Shown here: positions 29,986 through 39,550 of the stretch, in pieces
How positions within the stretch are numbered: position 1 is the first letter of the stretch
Layout: every line of letters starts with the position of its first letter
NCBI GenBank assembly: GCA_024998755.1
Contig: JACEUU010000002.1
Coordinates: forward strand, 602,045 to 666,044
DNA: 64,000 bases
Direction: 5' to 3'
Source: Vampirovibrio sp.
GTDB lineage: Bacteria > Cyanobacteriota > Vampirovibrionia > Vampirovibrionales > JAJTHC01
Made by a program: the position numbers and the translations under genes
Notes under the pieces: model-generated
The model's database searches: none
Told to the model about the DNA's origin: nothing
Seen by the model: the letters and a program-made list of their open reading frames with translations, nothing else

Positions 29986-30804
29986 CTAATGCCAACGAAC
30001 ACCCGTATTTATCAAAATTTGACGAATAATAGGTAACAAGCTGGGTAACATCAAGTAAAAAATCATCAACCCTAACAGTGGTTTAATACTAGACCCTAAC
30101 TGAAAAACTGGTATTTGCTGAGCCGTTTTATTCACAATGCCCAACATAATATCTAGCACAATAGTAATCACAAAAAACGGCGCAGCCAAAATCAAGCCCG
30201 TATCTAAAATTTGTTTAGAATAATGCACAATTTCAGGCAAACTTAAATGTAAAAACCAATTACTAGCCACCCCAGAAAGCGGAATCAATTCAAAGGTTTT
30301 AGCCAAGCCCCCAACCAACCATTCAAGCCCCCCAATGGAAAGATATATAAGCGTTGCAATAAAGCCTAAAAAAGGGCCCATCAAGGCGTTTTGCTGTTGC
30401 GTGGTAGGGTCCATAATATTGGCAGCAGAAAGCCCAATTTGGTTGTTGGTCAACGCCCCTGATGAAGTAATAATTTCAAGCAGCCATTTCGTAGTAAACC
30501 CAATAACCGATCCTAAAACTGCATTCAACGTTACAAATAACAAAAATTGAGGTAAGGTAACTTCTTTTAGTAAGCTAGCTTGGGCTGAAACCGAAGGGAG
30601 GTTCATCAACGCTGTGGTCATAGCCATTGCCACAGAAACTTTGAGCGGGTTCGGCATATCTTTTCGGCTAAATAAAGCAGCCTGCATAATAAACGGGAGC
30701 GTTCGGCTAAAGGTCAGCAACCAAACATCTAAAAAGCCGCCCAGTTGCTGGTGTAGCACCCCAAAGCTTTGAAGTAACGGTTGAAAGGTATCAACGGAGG
30801 TCAT
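29986..30804 (-). CDS. fliR: flagellar/type III export apparatus protein FliR
   Basis: FliR-type polytopic protein; gene order FliP-FliQ-FliR. Confidence 0.88.
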   Translation of the reverse strand: MTSVDTFQPLLQSFGVLHQQLGGFLDVWLLTFSRTLPFIMQAALFSRKDMPNPLKVSVAMAMTTALMNLPSVSAQASLLKEVTLPQFLLFVTLNAVLGSVIGFTTKWLLEIITSSGALTNNQIGLSAANIMDPTTQQQNALMGPFLGFIATLIYLSIGGLEWLVGGLAKTFELIPLSGVASNWFLHLSLPEIVHYSKQILDTGLILAAPFFVITIVLDIMLGIVNKTAQQIPVFQLGSSIKPLLGLMIFYLMLPSLLPIIRQILINTGVRWH

Positions 30805-30810
30805 ACTGGT

Positions 30811-31182
30811 TTAAAACCGAAAATTAGCAGGCGGAATAAACTGAAACCGAAACTGTCCTGGGGGTAATGATTGCCTTGAAAACCGACTAGGGGCGGGGGG
30901 TAAAACTCTATTGCCGGCGTGGGGAATGGTTTGAAAGGCTAATTGCATTGATTCACGAATGTAGCCACCCAACATTTGCATCATCAGGCTACCCCCTGCT
31001 ATCAGCAATACAAACACGATAATCAGCTTAGGTACGGCACTAATGGTTTGTTCCTGCACTTGGGTTACGGCTTGCAAAATACCCACTAACAGCCCAATAG
31101 CCGCTGCGGCTAGTACCAACGGCATACTAATCATTAGGCTTAACATAATGCCTTTTCTGACGTGTTCCAGTAAATAATCCAT
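30811..31182 (-). CDS. fliQ: flagellar export protein FliQ with C-terminal extension
   Basis: GIMLSLMISMPLVLAAAAIGLLVGILQAVTQVQEQTISAVPKLIIVFVLLIAGGSLMMQML. Confidence 0.92.
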   Translation of the reverse strand: MDYLLEHVRKGIMLSLMISMPLVLAAAAIGLLVGILQAVTQVQEQTISAVPKLIIVFVLLIAGGSLMMQMLGGYIRESMQLAFQTIPHAGNRVLPPAPSRFSRQSLPPGQFRFQFIPPANFRF

Positions 31183-31265
31183 GGTGTTGGGGGGTAATCC
31201 TTTTGTAAAAAATTCAAAGCGATGTTTTTGTAGGAGCGGATTGCATCCGTCCGTTTTGAGATTGT

Positions 31266-31931
31266 TTAGTTAAAGCTACGAACCAGCCCTCGAACAATCA
31301 GCCCCCATCCATCAACGGCAACAAAGATGAGGATTTTAAAGGGAAGCGAAATAATTGTGGGCGAAAGCATCATCATACCCAGTGCCATTAGGATGTTAGA
31401 AACCACTAAATCCACAATAACAAAGGGTACAAAAATAACGAAACCTATTTCAAACGAGGTGCGTAATTCACTGAGCATATAAGCTGGAGCTACTTCCCAA
31501 ATTTCCAATTCTTTGGGGGAAGCGGGCGGTTTGTCTCGGCTCATTTCCAAGAAAATTTTCACATCTTCTTGGCGGGTTTGCCGAAGCATGAAATTTTTCA
31601 ATGGCACACTACCTTCATCCAAAATTTCAAGAATATTGGCTTTGGGTTTTTTAAGCATCGGGTCTACCACTGTGTAAATTTCCCCAAAAATGGGTCCCAT
31701 AGTATACAGCGTAAGCACCAAGGCTAAGCCAACCAATATAACGGCGGGTGGTACTTGTTGTGTACCCATAGCTTGTTTGAGGATTGAAAACACAATGGCG
31801 TACCGCATGAAACTGGTCATGCCAGCCAGCATGAAGGGAAGCAGGGTCATAGACCCCATCAGTAGAATAAGCTGTAGGGCGGGGTCTATTGAGCCTAGGG
31901 CTATTGAAGCTGCACCAGCAACCATCATCAT
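31266..31931 (-). CDS. fliP: flagellar export protein FliP
   Basis: LLMGSMTLLPFMLAGMTSFMRYAIVFSILKQAMGTQQVPP, PAYMLSELRTSFEIGFVIFVPFVIVDLVVSNILMALGMMMLSP. Confidence 0.95.
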   Translation of the reverse strand: MMMVAGAASIALGSIDPALQLILLMGSMTLLPFMLAGMTSFMRYAIVFSILKQAMGTQQVPPAVILVGLALVLTLYTMGPIFGEIYTVVDPMLKKPKANILEILDEGSVPLKNFMLRQTRQEDVKIFLEMSRDKPPASPKELEIWEVAPAYMLSELRTSFEIGFVIFVPFVIVDLVVSNILMALGMMMLSPTIISLPFKILIFVAVDGWGLIVRGLVRSFN

Positions 31932-32055
31932 AAAGCAGGTGTTTCTCTTAACTTAATGCTTGTACTAATAAGGGTATTTTCAATACTACAAGTCTTATTG
32001 TACAGAGTTCCCTACCGTTGGAAGCCCCCTAATTGAATGATATTATCCGCTTTTT

Positions 32056-33609
32056 CTAAATCCACAAATCAGCCGAAGCTAAGCCCGAAGGGCTCAACGG
32101 ACGTCCGCCTCCACTACTACCAGTTGGTGTTGCGTGGGAATGCCCCCCCTCAGAACAAAAGCCTTTCAACGGCAAAATTTTGTTGGCATTACATAAGCCT
32201 TCAGGGGCTATGGCTTCTTGAACAGCTCGCATCCAGCCGATACTAGCTGATGATAATTCATCGTGTAAATAACCTTGCTTTTCTAAGCCAATCCCGTGTT
32301 CCCCGCTTAGCGTACCGCCCACCTTCACGCAAAGATGCATAATTTCATGCGAAGCCTGTTTGACTCGTTCCATTTGTTCAACATCGGTTGGTTCAAACAT
32401 CAAATGCGGATGCAAATTCCCATCGCCCGCATGAAATACGTTAGCAATAACTAAGTCATATCGCTTTGCAATGGCGTTAATTTCTGTTAGCGTTTCTGCT
32501 AGTTTGCTCCGTGGAATAACGGGGTCCATCACATAAAATGCGGGCGATATATTGCCATAGCTGGCTACTGCTCCCTTGCGGGCTTTCCATAATTGAGTAA
32601 TGCGTTCAGGGCTAGTAGCGGTTTCCACACTTAAGGGGGTGAAGGGTTCAATGGTGCTTTGCAAGGTTGTCAATAAATACGCTAATTCTTCGGGATGAAA
32701 CGCATCTAATTCTGCCAATAAAACGGCTTGAGCCGTTTCAGGTAAGCCAACGCCAAATGCTTTGTTGACGCACTGAACAGTAAGGGCGTCAATCAATTCC
32801 AATGCGGCCGGATTAATGCCTGCTTGAATAATGGCACTGACAGCTTGTGAAGCAGCTTCTAACGAACTAAACGCCATGAATGCCACCGCAACATGGGTGG
32901 GCTTGGGCAGTACTTTGACCCATGCTTCGCAAAGCAACCCTAATGTACCTTCTGAGCCTATCAACAATTGCCGAATATTCAAGCCATTGGGAGCAAAAAC
33001 CGTTTTAGGGGCGTTGCTCCACACAATTTCTGCTTGCGGGGTTACCCAGCATAGCGAAAGGGTATGGTCAGTCGTTACGCCATATTTGGCACAGTGAATG
33101 CCCCCTGCATTTTCCGCCCAATTCCCCCCGAAGGTGCAGGCACTTTGGCTAGAAGGGTCTGGAGCATAGAACAAGCCATGTGGGGCTAATGCTGTGTTTA
33201 GCTTGGCATTGACCAACCCCGCTTGCACTTTGGCACAGCCTTCTTTCGGGTTGATTTCCAATAATTTATTCATTTTAGCAAAACTGATAATGATCCCCGC
33301 TTCTGAAACGGCTAGGCTACCGCCTGAAAGCCCTGTACCAGCCCCTCTGGCGGTGTAGGAAAGCCCCAGTTGGTTACAGGTTTTTACAATCCACTGCACT
33401 TGGGCGGTGGTGCTAGGTAGCACGACGCAAGCAGGTAGGGTGGCTAGCATGAAGTTGGCATCACGTTCATAGGGGAAGCGTTGGGGCAGAGAATCTAAAA
33501 TAGCCTGTTTACCCAGCATTCTTTCTGCCAAAGTTAGAAATTGGGTTAAAGTTGAAGTGGGCATTGATGAAGGCATCCATTTTTCTAAATATTCATTATT
33601 GTAAGACAA
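32056..33609 (-). CDS. glcD: FAD-linked oxidase, glycolate oxidase GlcD-like
   Basis: SYTARGAGTGLSGGSLAV, VFHAGDGNLHPHLMF, GGTLSGEHGIGLEKQGYL. Confidence 0.9.
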   Translation of the reverse strand: MSYNNEYLEKWMPSSMPTSTLTQFLTLAERMLGKQAILDSLPQRFPYERDANFMLATLPACVVLPSTTAQVQWIVKTCNQLGLSYTARGAGTGLSGGSLAVSEAGIIISFAKMNKLLEINPKEGCAKVQAGLVNAKLNTALAPHGLFYAPDPSSQSACTFGGNWAENAGGIHCAKYGVTTDHTLSLCWVTPQAEIVWSNAPKTVFAPNGLNIRQLLIGSEGTLGLLCEAWVKVLPKPTHVAVAFMAFSSLEAASQAVSAIIQAGINPAALELIDALTVQCVNKAFGVGLPETAQAVLLAELDAFHPEELAYLLTTLQSTIEPFTPLSVETATSPERITQLWKARKGAVASYGNISPAFYVMDPVIPRSKLAETLTEINAIAKRYDLVIANVFHAGDGNLHPHLMFEPTDVEQMERVKQASHEIMHLCVKVGGTLSGEHGIGLEKQGYLHDELSSASIGWMRAVQEAIAPEGLCNANKILPLKGFCSEGGHSHATPTGSSGGGRPLSPSGLASADLWI

Positions 33610-33701
33610 AAATGCTCCTTCGAAAGAAGTAGACTACCATGCCTTACCACCTGACACAAAAGATGGGCGTTTAGGATTGTGAGTTTTTACTATGATTTAG
33701 A

Positions 33702-33800
33702 GCTTCAAACCATATGTAGTTGGAGATAGGCTGGTGCGAGCGTAGCGAAGCAGACCAATTAGAAAACCCTCTGGTTTTCGGTCAAGCCTATTTTCAACGT
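33702..33800 (+). repeat. ~99-bp interspersed repeat, copy 2
   Basis: gcttcaaaccatatgtagttggagataggctggtgcgagcgtagcgaagcagaccaattag...tcaagcctattttcaacgt. Confidence 0.8.
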
Positions 33801-34026
33801 ACAAGCAAACCAATTAACCAGTTGTTCCCCTGGGGATTCTTAAGGGGGTGGTGAACTGCCCCTTAAGAATCCACCTTAGCCCGAATCGATTAACCTCTTA
33901 ATATTTTTCAAAAAAGGATAAAATAAATATAGTCAGGTTGAGCTACCACGCATTGTTAATTTTCTGATACAATAGAAACATACTCCTGATTGTTTACTTT
34001 TGGATACAAGAAAGACCCCGAAAATA

Positions 34027-34479
34027 ATGATGACCAACACCATTTCCCCCCAAGAATCAATTCAACTTAAACGCCAAGTAACCATTAAAACCATGGTTAC
34101 GGATTTATTTCGTGAAAAAGCCAACAAAGAAATTACAGAAGAACAAACCCTGCTAAAAGCGGAAGGTGAAGCCTTGGAAAAACAATACCAAGCTAACCTA
34201 AAACAGTTGGAAGATGCTGCCAGACAAGGGCATAACGTAGCGCCGCAATTGGATGGCTTGCACAAAGAAGTGCTTTCTCGTCAGCAACAATTAGGTGAAA
34301 TGCAACAGCAATTAGCCGCCCAATTGGCTGAATTGGAAAAAGTAACCAATGGCACGTTTTTAGTTACTGGGCAAATGGAAAACTATGTAACTATTGCGGT
34401 TGGCGATTCTCTTTACGAAAAATTGCGTAAAGCCGAAGTTCATGTTCAAGATGGCGTTGTAACCGCTATTGTGGGTTAA
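34027..34479 (+). CDS. YlqD-like coiled-coil protein
   Basis: ESIQLKRQVTIKTMVTDLFREK, coiled coil, then FLVTGQMENYVTIAVGDSLYEKLRKAEVHVQDGVVTAI. Confidence 0.6.
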   Translation: MMTNTISPQESIQLKRQVTIKTMVTDLFREKANKEITEEQTLLKAEGEALEKQYQANLKQLEDAARQGHNVAPQLDGLHKEVLSRQQQLGEMQQQLAAQLAELEKVTNGTFLVTGQMENYVTIAVGDSLYEKLRKAEVHVQDGVVTAIVG

Positions 34480-34496
34480 GTAAGGTAGTCTAAAAC

Positions 34497-35030
34497 GTGA
34501 ACAACAAACACTTTATAGTAACCATTGTTTTAGCCTTGCTGGTTGGTTTCGCTTCTGAAAGCTGGGCGGGCTTACCCCAAGGTACGCAAACGTTGGTTCG
34601 GTTTCGGCGAGCTTACTTAATTTCAAACATCACCTTTCCCGGTGGGGTAGGGTACTATCCGCAATTGGAAGACGATGAAGCGGAAGCCAAAGAAACGGTA
34701 TTAGAGGCTCCTGCATTGAAGCCTTCTAAACGATTACCGTTAACAGGCGAACAAAAAGGTACAGAAAAAGCCATTATACAGCCAGAAACTCAAGCCATTG
34801 AAGCTTATAAAAGTAGAAGTGCGTTGCGTAAACGGTTTGGAAATGGCTTGTTTAACCTATTTAACGTGATTGAATTTGGCGATGCTAGCATTGCCAAACG
34901 CATGGAAACCCAGCCGACCAAACTGAAGTTTTTAGACCATTATGATAATGGGGAAGATTACCTTTACTTACCCGCTATTGGTATACCCGTGCCTATTCGG
35001 TTGCAATCAAAAAACACGTTTATACACTAA
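34497..35030 (+). CDS. secreted protein, possible TRL-like family member
   Basis: Signal peptide; YLISNITFPGGV and GNGLFNLFNVIEFGDASIAKRM. Confidence 0.5.
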   Translation: MNNKHFIVTIVLALLVGFASESWAGLPQGTQTLVRFRRAYLISNITFPGGVGYYPQLEDDEAEAKETVLEAPALKPSKRLPLTGEQKGTEKAIIQPETQAIEAYKSRSALRKRFGNGLFNLFNVIEFGDASIAKRMETQPTKLKFLDHYDNGEDYLYLPAIGIPVPIRLQSKNTFIH

Positions 35031-35069
35031 CTTTGACAGGGTTTAATTAAAATTAGAAAGTTTATTATT

Positions 35070-35399
35070 ATGTTCAATTCCTTAAAATCTGCGATTACTT
35101 TGCTTTTGGTTATTTTTGGATTATCCGTTGCCGTTCCTGCTCAAGCAATGGGACTGCTTTATACCAACACGCATTATCCGCTTTTAGCTACAGGTGCTAC
35201 AGCCAAGGAAGGCGTTGCTAAGTTGAAAGTGGGACAGGCGAAAACAATGAATTATTTGTTTTTGGTTGAAAAGGGCGATGCCAGTATTGAACGGATTGTA
35301 AAGGCACAGGGTATTAAGAAAATTCATTTTGTGGATGTGCAGGAACAAAGCATTTTTATTTTCTTTCGGAAGATGACTGTTACCGTCTACGGCGAATAG
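35070..35399 (+). CDS. TRL-like family secreted protein
   Basis: Signal peptide; GLLYTNTHYPLLATG...VEKGDASIERIVKAQGIKKIHFVDVQE. Confidence 0.6.
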   Translation: MFNSLKSAITLLLVIFGLSVAVPAQAMGLLYTNTHYPLLATGATAKEGVAKLKVGQAKTMNYLFLVEKGDASIERIVKAQGIKKIHFVDVQEQSIFIFFRKMTVTVYGE

Positions 35400-35418
35400 G
35401 TTTTTCAACATTAACCTT

Positions 35419-35487
35419 GTAGGGGCGGATTGCATCCGCCCGTTTCTGTCAATTGTTAAGCGGGCGAATGCAAGGGTTCGCCCCTAC
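35419..35487. repeat. GTAGGGGCG...CGCCCCTAC intergenic inverted repeat
   Basis: gtaggggcggattgcatccgcccg...cgggcgaatgcaagggttcgcccctac; related segments near 23345, 31231 and 54978. Confidence 0.65.
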
Positions 35488-35713
35488 GATGAGGCTACTA
35501 TTTTTTATATTAAAACTTAGCTTTTTGAAAACTAAAAAGACTTTATGGTAAAAACTTTATTTTTTATTTAAAATAAACTAGCACACATTCTGGTATTGTC
35601 GGTTTTATCCCATTAAGAACAGGAGCCAATTCAGTGAATGCTTCTATTTCAAGGTTATTTAAGTGTGTGTTACTATTTTAAAAGTAGAAAATAAAAAAGA
35701 GGACGATTTCAGT

Positions 35714-36721
35714 ATGTCTATTTCTCAAATGAATTTAAATGTAGCTAATGATGCGTACGGCGTGAAAGAAGCTAAGAGAAAAACTCCTGCCAATGTGCAA
35801 CCACGGGAAGAAGCCACTGCTACCCTTAACCCTTCAACGCCTGATACGGTTGAGCTTTCGCTTAAAAAAGACGATGCTTCCGCCACACCCCCTTCTGCAG
35901 ATGGGTCAACACCTCCTGCTAAAGCTCCGTTTCCTGTAGTGCCTGTAGCCATTGGTGGTGTTGTCGGTGCTGGTGCCGGTGCAGCTGTTGGTCATGGTTT
36001 CTTCGGTGAAGAGGCTAAAGATGATGGAAAAGCAGATTTAGATGACGGTAAATTCAAACCCAAAGGCGATGATTATAAAGTAACGGGTAAAGAATCCGTT
36101 GAACACAAAGGGTTCACTTACAAAGTTAAGTTAGATTCTGATAACAAGGCCACTATTGATACTATTACAGGTACAATTAAAGGTGACACTATTGACTACG
36201 CTTACAGTAAAAGTGGTTCAGACGCTGTTTTGACCAGAAAAATTGACGCAGCTGATCCTCTCATTTCAAGATTAATTCCCACTGGAGCGGCTGGTACAAC
36301 ACCTCCAGTTGCTGTTGACTACCATGTAGAAGTAAAAGGTGATGTTTTTACCTTGAAACCAGCTGTGGCTGCTAACAGTTCGCATCCGGAGTATAAAGGT
36401 ACGATTAAAGACTGTGCATTAACATTAACAACTGCTGCTGAAGCTGGTAAGCCTCTATTGGAGCAAAATATTCTTGACGATGTTAAAGCCACCTTAACCA
36501 ATCTTAAACTGGGCGAAGCTCATAAAGAATTTAAAGCGTTTTCACCAGCCAAACTGGGTGATATGATTCATATGAAAGAAGCTGGTGGCTTATTTGGAAA
36601 AGAAGTTGGGTTACCACTGTTTCTTGGTGCTGGACTGATCGGTGCTGCCGGTGCGGCGGCTGGTTGGTTCTTCGGTAAGAAGAAACCTGAACCTACCCCA
36701 GAGGCTCCGCCAGCAAGCTAG
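35714..36721 (+). CDS. hypothetical protein with two Gly/Ala-rich membrane segments
   Basis: MSISQMNLNVANDAYG...PFPVVPVAIGGVVGAGAGAAVGHGFF...LPLFLGAGLIGAAGAAAGWFFGKKKPEP. Confidence 0.65.
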   Translation: MSISQMNLNVANDAYGVKEAKRKTPANVQPREEATATLNPSTPDTVELSLKKDDASATPPSADGSTPPAKAPFPVVPVAIGGVVGAGAGAAVGHGFFGEEAKDDGKADLDDGKFKPKGDDYKVTGKESVEHKGFTYKVKLDSDNKATIDTITGTIKGDTIDYAYSKSGSDAVLTRKIDAADPLISRLIPTGAAGTTPPVAVDYHVEVKGDVFTLKPAVAANSSHPEYKGTIKDCALTLTTAAEAGKPLLEQNILDDVKATLTNLKLGEAHKEFKAFSPAKLGDMIHMKEAGGLFGKEVGLPLFLGAGLIGAAGAAAGWFFGKKKPEPTPEAPPAS

Positions 36722-36813
36722 TTTTTTCTCTCTTCTATTTTAATCTTTTGAAATAACTAAAACCATACCTTCCGCCCCGTTGCCTTCAAACCGCACAGGG
36801 GCGGTCGGTTTTT

Positions 36814-37079
36814 ATACCCATTAAACGATTAAATACCCTACCAACCAGTAGGAACGACCATCGCGTTTGCTCTGCAGTCGTCGATGCGTTCCGTCCACCG
36901 AAGGGGCAAAAAGAACATCCCCTCGTCAATGCCCTTGTGGCATAGAGGGGTGGCTTTTTGGGGGGTGTTAGGGGCTTGCCCCTGACTTTGCGGGGGGTGT
37001 CAGGGGGTTGCCAAACTGCAACCCCCTGACAAACCAACCAGCTAAAGCTAGGAATGACATTTAATCGTTTAATGGGTAT
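36814..37079. repeat. non-autonomous element copy B, 266 bp, perfect 21-bp TIRs
   Basis: ATACCCATTAAACGATTAAAT ... ATTTAATCGTTTAATGGGTAT. Confidence 0.85.
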
Positions 37080-37092
37080 AAAACTAAAAGTT

Positions 37093-38511
37093 TTAAGGCC
37101 TATACACACCCATCAATGAAAACGCATAGGCTTCCGTAATGTGAACTTGTATCAACTGCCCCACCAACCCAGCGTGCGGTTGCGGTGCATCAAAATTGAC
37201 CACCTTATTACTACGGGTTCTACCCGTCAACCTGTTGGCGTTCCGCTTACTAGCCCCTTCCACCAACACTTCCACGGTTTGCCCTTCATAAGGCATATTG
37301 TGGGCTAACGCCTGCTTGGTAATAGCGGCATTCAAGGTTTGAAGACGTTCTTGCTTTACTTCATCAGCAATGGCTTCGTCCAACTTCCTGTTTTCCCAAA
37401 CGCCTGCTGGGGTTTGTTTTCTAGCGGAATAAGCTGCCGTATTGGCATAATAAATGCCTGACCGAGCCACGGAAAAAACGGTTTTCATAAACTGTTCATC
37501 CGTTTCACCGGGGAAGCCCACAATATAATCGCCCGAAAGTGCCACGTTGGGGATTTTGGCGTGAATTTTATCGCTCAACCGGAAATAATCATCCGCCGTA
37601 TAGCCTCGCTTCATCCGCTCCAGCACGGTATCATCGCCTGATTGCATGGGGATATGGATGTATTCCATCACCTTGGGTAAATTGGCAATGGCATCAATAA
37701 TTTTATCGCTCAAATCCAGCGGGTGCGATGTCATAAATCGAATGCGTTCAATACCTTCAACTTCGTTAAGCAGTTCAAATAAATCTGCCAAGTCAAAATG
37801 CCTATCGTTAAAATCTTGCCCATAGGCATCAACGGTTTGCCCTAATAAGGTAATTTCTTTATAGCCTTGTTCTGCCAAGCGTTGCACTTCCGCTAAAACG
37901 GATTCTGGCGAACGAGAAATTTGCCGCCCCCTAGTGTAAGGTACGACGCAATAAGTGCAAAAATAATCACACCCTTCAATAATGGTAACCCATGCGGAAA
38001 CCCCATTATCTTGCCGAATTTGCGTAACGTCGTCAAAATAGTCAAAAGTGCTACGGTCTTTTTGTTTATCCACCGCTAAAATGTGTTGCTCGTTTTCGTC
38101 AAATGCCCGCCGTACTAATTGCGGTAGCTGATGAATATTCTGCGTACCAAACACCATATCCACATAATTAGCACGGTCAAAAACAGCCCCTGCCGTTTGT
38201 TGAGCCACACACCCTGCCATCGCAATTTTCATGTGCGGACGCTTCTTTTTCAGTTGAGCCCATCGCCCTAAATAGCTATACGCCTTATCTTCGGCACTAC
38301 CTCGAATTTGACAGGTGTTGATAATGAGCAAATCTGCCTCGGTCGGCTCGGGGGTTGCAGTAAAGCCTTCCCGTTGCAGTAAGCCTAGCATTAGCTCACT
38401 ATCTGCTTCATTCATTTGGCACCCTTGGGTTTCAATAAACACAAGACGTTCTTGCGTTTCAGTGGGTGTTTGTTTTGCTAAGGCTGGTGTTGTAGTCGTA
38501 GACATCATCAT
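37093..38511 (-). CDS. miaB: tRNA-2-methylthio-N6-dimethylallyladenosine synthase
   Basis: FIETQGCQMNEADSE, GCDYFCTYCVVPYTRGRQISR radical SAM CxxxCxxC, TRAM domain; start MMMSTTTT. Confidence 0.95.
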   Translation of the reverse strand: MMMSTTTTPALAKQTPTETQERLVFIETQGCQMNEADSELMLGLLQREGFTATPEPTEADLLIINTCQIRGSAEDKAYSYLGRWAQLKKKRPHMKIAMAGCVAQQTAGAVFDRANYVDMVFGTQNIHQLPQLVRRAFDENEQHILAVDKQKDRSTFDYFDDVTQIRQDNGVSAWVTIIEGCDYFCTYCVVPYTRGRQISRSPESVLAEVQRLAEQGYKEITLLGQTVDAYGQDFNDRHFDLADLFELLNEVEGIERIRFMTSHPLDLSDKIIDAIANLPKVMEYIHIPMQSGDDTVLERMKRGYTADDYFRLSDKIHAKIPNVALSGDYIVGFPGETDEQFMKTVFSVARSGIYYANTAAYSARKQTPAGVWENRKLDEAIADEVKQERLQTLNAAITKQALAHNMPYEGQTVEVLVEGASKRNANRLTGRTRSNKVVNFDAPQPHAGLVGQLIQVHITEAYAFSLMGVYRP

Positions 38512-38542
38512 GTGAAAAGCCGTGTCCTTTGGTTGTTTATTG

Positions 38543-39535
38543 TTACTTTTCCGTAAAAGCCCCAATAGAGCGATATTTTTCGTAGCGTTGGTTTTTGAGT
38601 GCTTCAGCGGAATAATCTTTAAACGTGGCTAAACCGATTTTTAACTGCTTGGCAATTGCTTCAAATGCAGATGCCGTATCATAATGGCTCCCCCCTTGCG
38701 GTTCGGGGATAATAGCATCACAAATGCCAAAGGTTGTTAAATCTTGAGCCGTAATTTTTAGGGCTTCTGCTGCTTGGGTGGCAAAACTAGCCGACCGCCA
38801 CAAAATTGACGCACACCCTTCTGGGGAAATAACCGTATATTGAGCGTGTTCTAACATATAAATATGGTTAGCTACCCCAATACCCAACGCTCCGCCAGAA
38901 CTGGCTTCACCCATGACGACGGAAAAAATGGGTACGTTCATGCGTGCCATTTCCCGAATATTTAACGCAATGGCGTGCCCAATGGCGTGTTGTTCGCCTT
39001 CAATACCAGGGTAGGCACCGGGGGTATCAATTAGCGTTAAAATGGGCATGTTAAATTTATTGGCGTGTTCAAATAACCGCAGTGCTTTACGGTAGCCTTC
39101 AGGGTTCGCCATACCGAAGTTGTGAACGAGGTTTTCCTTCATACCCCGCCCTTTTTGCGTGCCAACCACCATCATTGGTTGCCCTTCAAATTCAATAATA
39201 CCGCCTACAATGGCTCTGTCATCGGCACCCGCACGGTCGCCATGTAGTTCTATCCAACAATCTGGGGAAAGGGCTTGAATTACTTCCAAGGTATTGGGGC
39301 GTTGAGGATGCCGTGCAATTTGCAAGCGTTGGGCAGGTAATAAATTACCGTAAACTTCTTGGCGTAACGATTCCGCCTGTTGTTGGAGGGTTTGCAATTG
39401 GTTAGAAATACCTTCGGAATTATTTTGTGCGGTGGCAAGGGCTTCAATTTGTTTTTGAAGGGCAATCAGCGGTTTTTCAAAATCAAGTGGCTGAATTTTT
39501 TCAGGAGAAACGGCTGAAGGGGTACTCATCATCAT
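38543..39535 (-). CDS. accA: acetyl-CoA carboxylase carboxyltransferase alpha subunit
   Basis: IVGGIIEFEGQPMMVVGTQKGRGMKENLVHNFGMANPEGYRKALRL, TLIDTPGAYPGIEGEQ, SPEGCASILWR. Confidence 0.96.
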   Translation of the reverse strand: MMMSTPSAVSPEKIQPLDFEKPLIALQKQIEALATAQNNSEGISNQLQTLQQQAESLRQEVYGNLLPAQRLQIARHPQRPNTLEVIQALSPDCWIELHGDRAGADDRAIVGGIIEFEGQPMMVVGTQKGRGMKENLVHNFGMANPEGYRKALRLFEHANKFNMPILTLIDTPGAYPGIEGEQHAIGHAIALNIREMARMNVPIFSVVMGEASSGGALGIGVANHIYMLEHAQYTVISPEGCASILWRSASFATQAAEALKITAQDLTTFGICDAIIPEPQGGSHYDTASAFEAIAKQLKIGLATFKDYSAEALKNQRYEKYRSIGAFTEK

Positions 39536-39550
39536 GGAAGATTCTCTTTT

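Noticed and set aside
32056-32150. Odd C-terminal tail of GlcD (EGGHSHATPTGSSGGGRPLSPSG) as a novel domain
   Set aside because: Short low-complexity extension, likely drift of the stop codon.
36786-37109. 107-aa ORF on - strand
   Set aside because: Lies across non-autonomous element B; composition reflects GC-rich hairpins.
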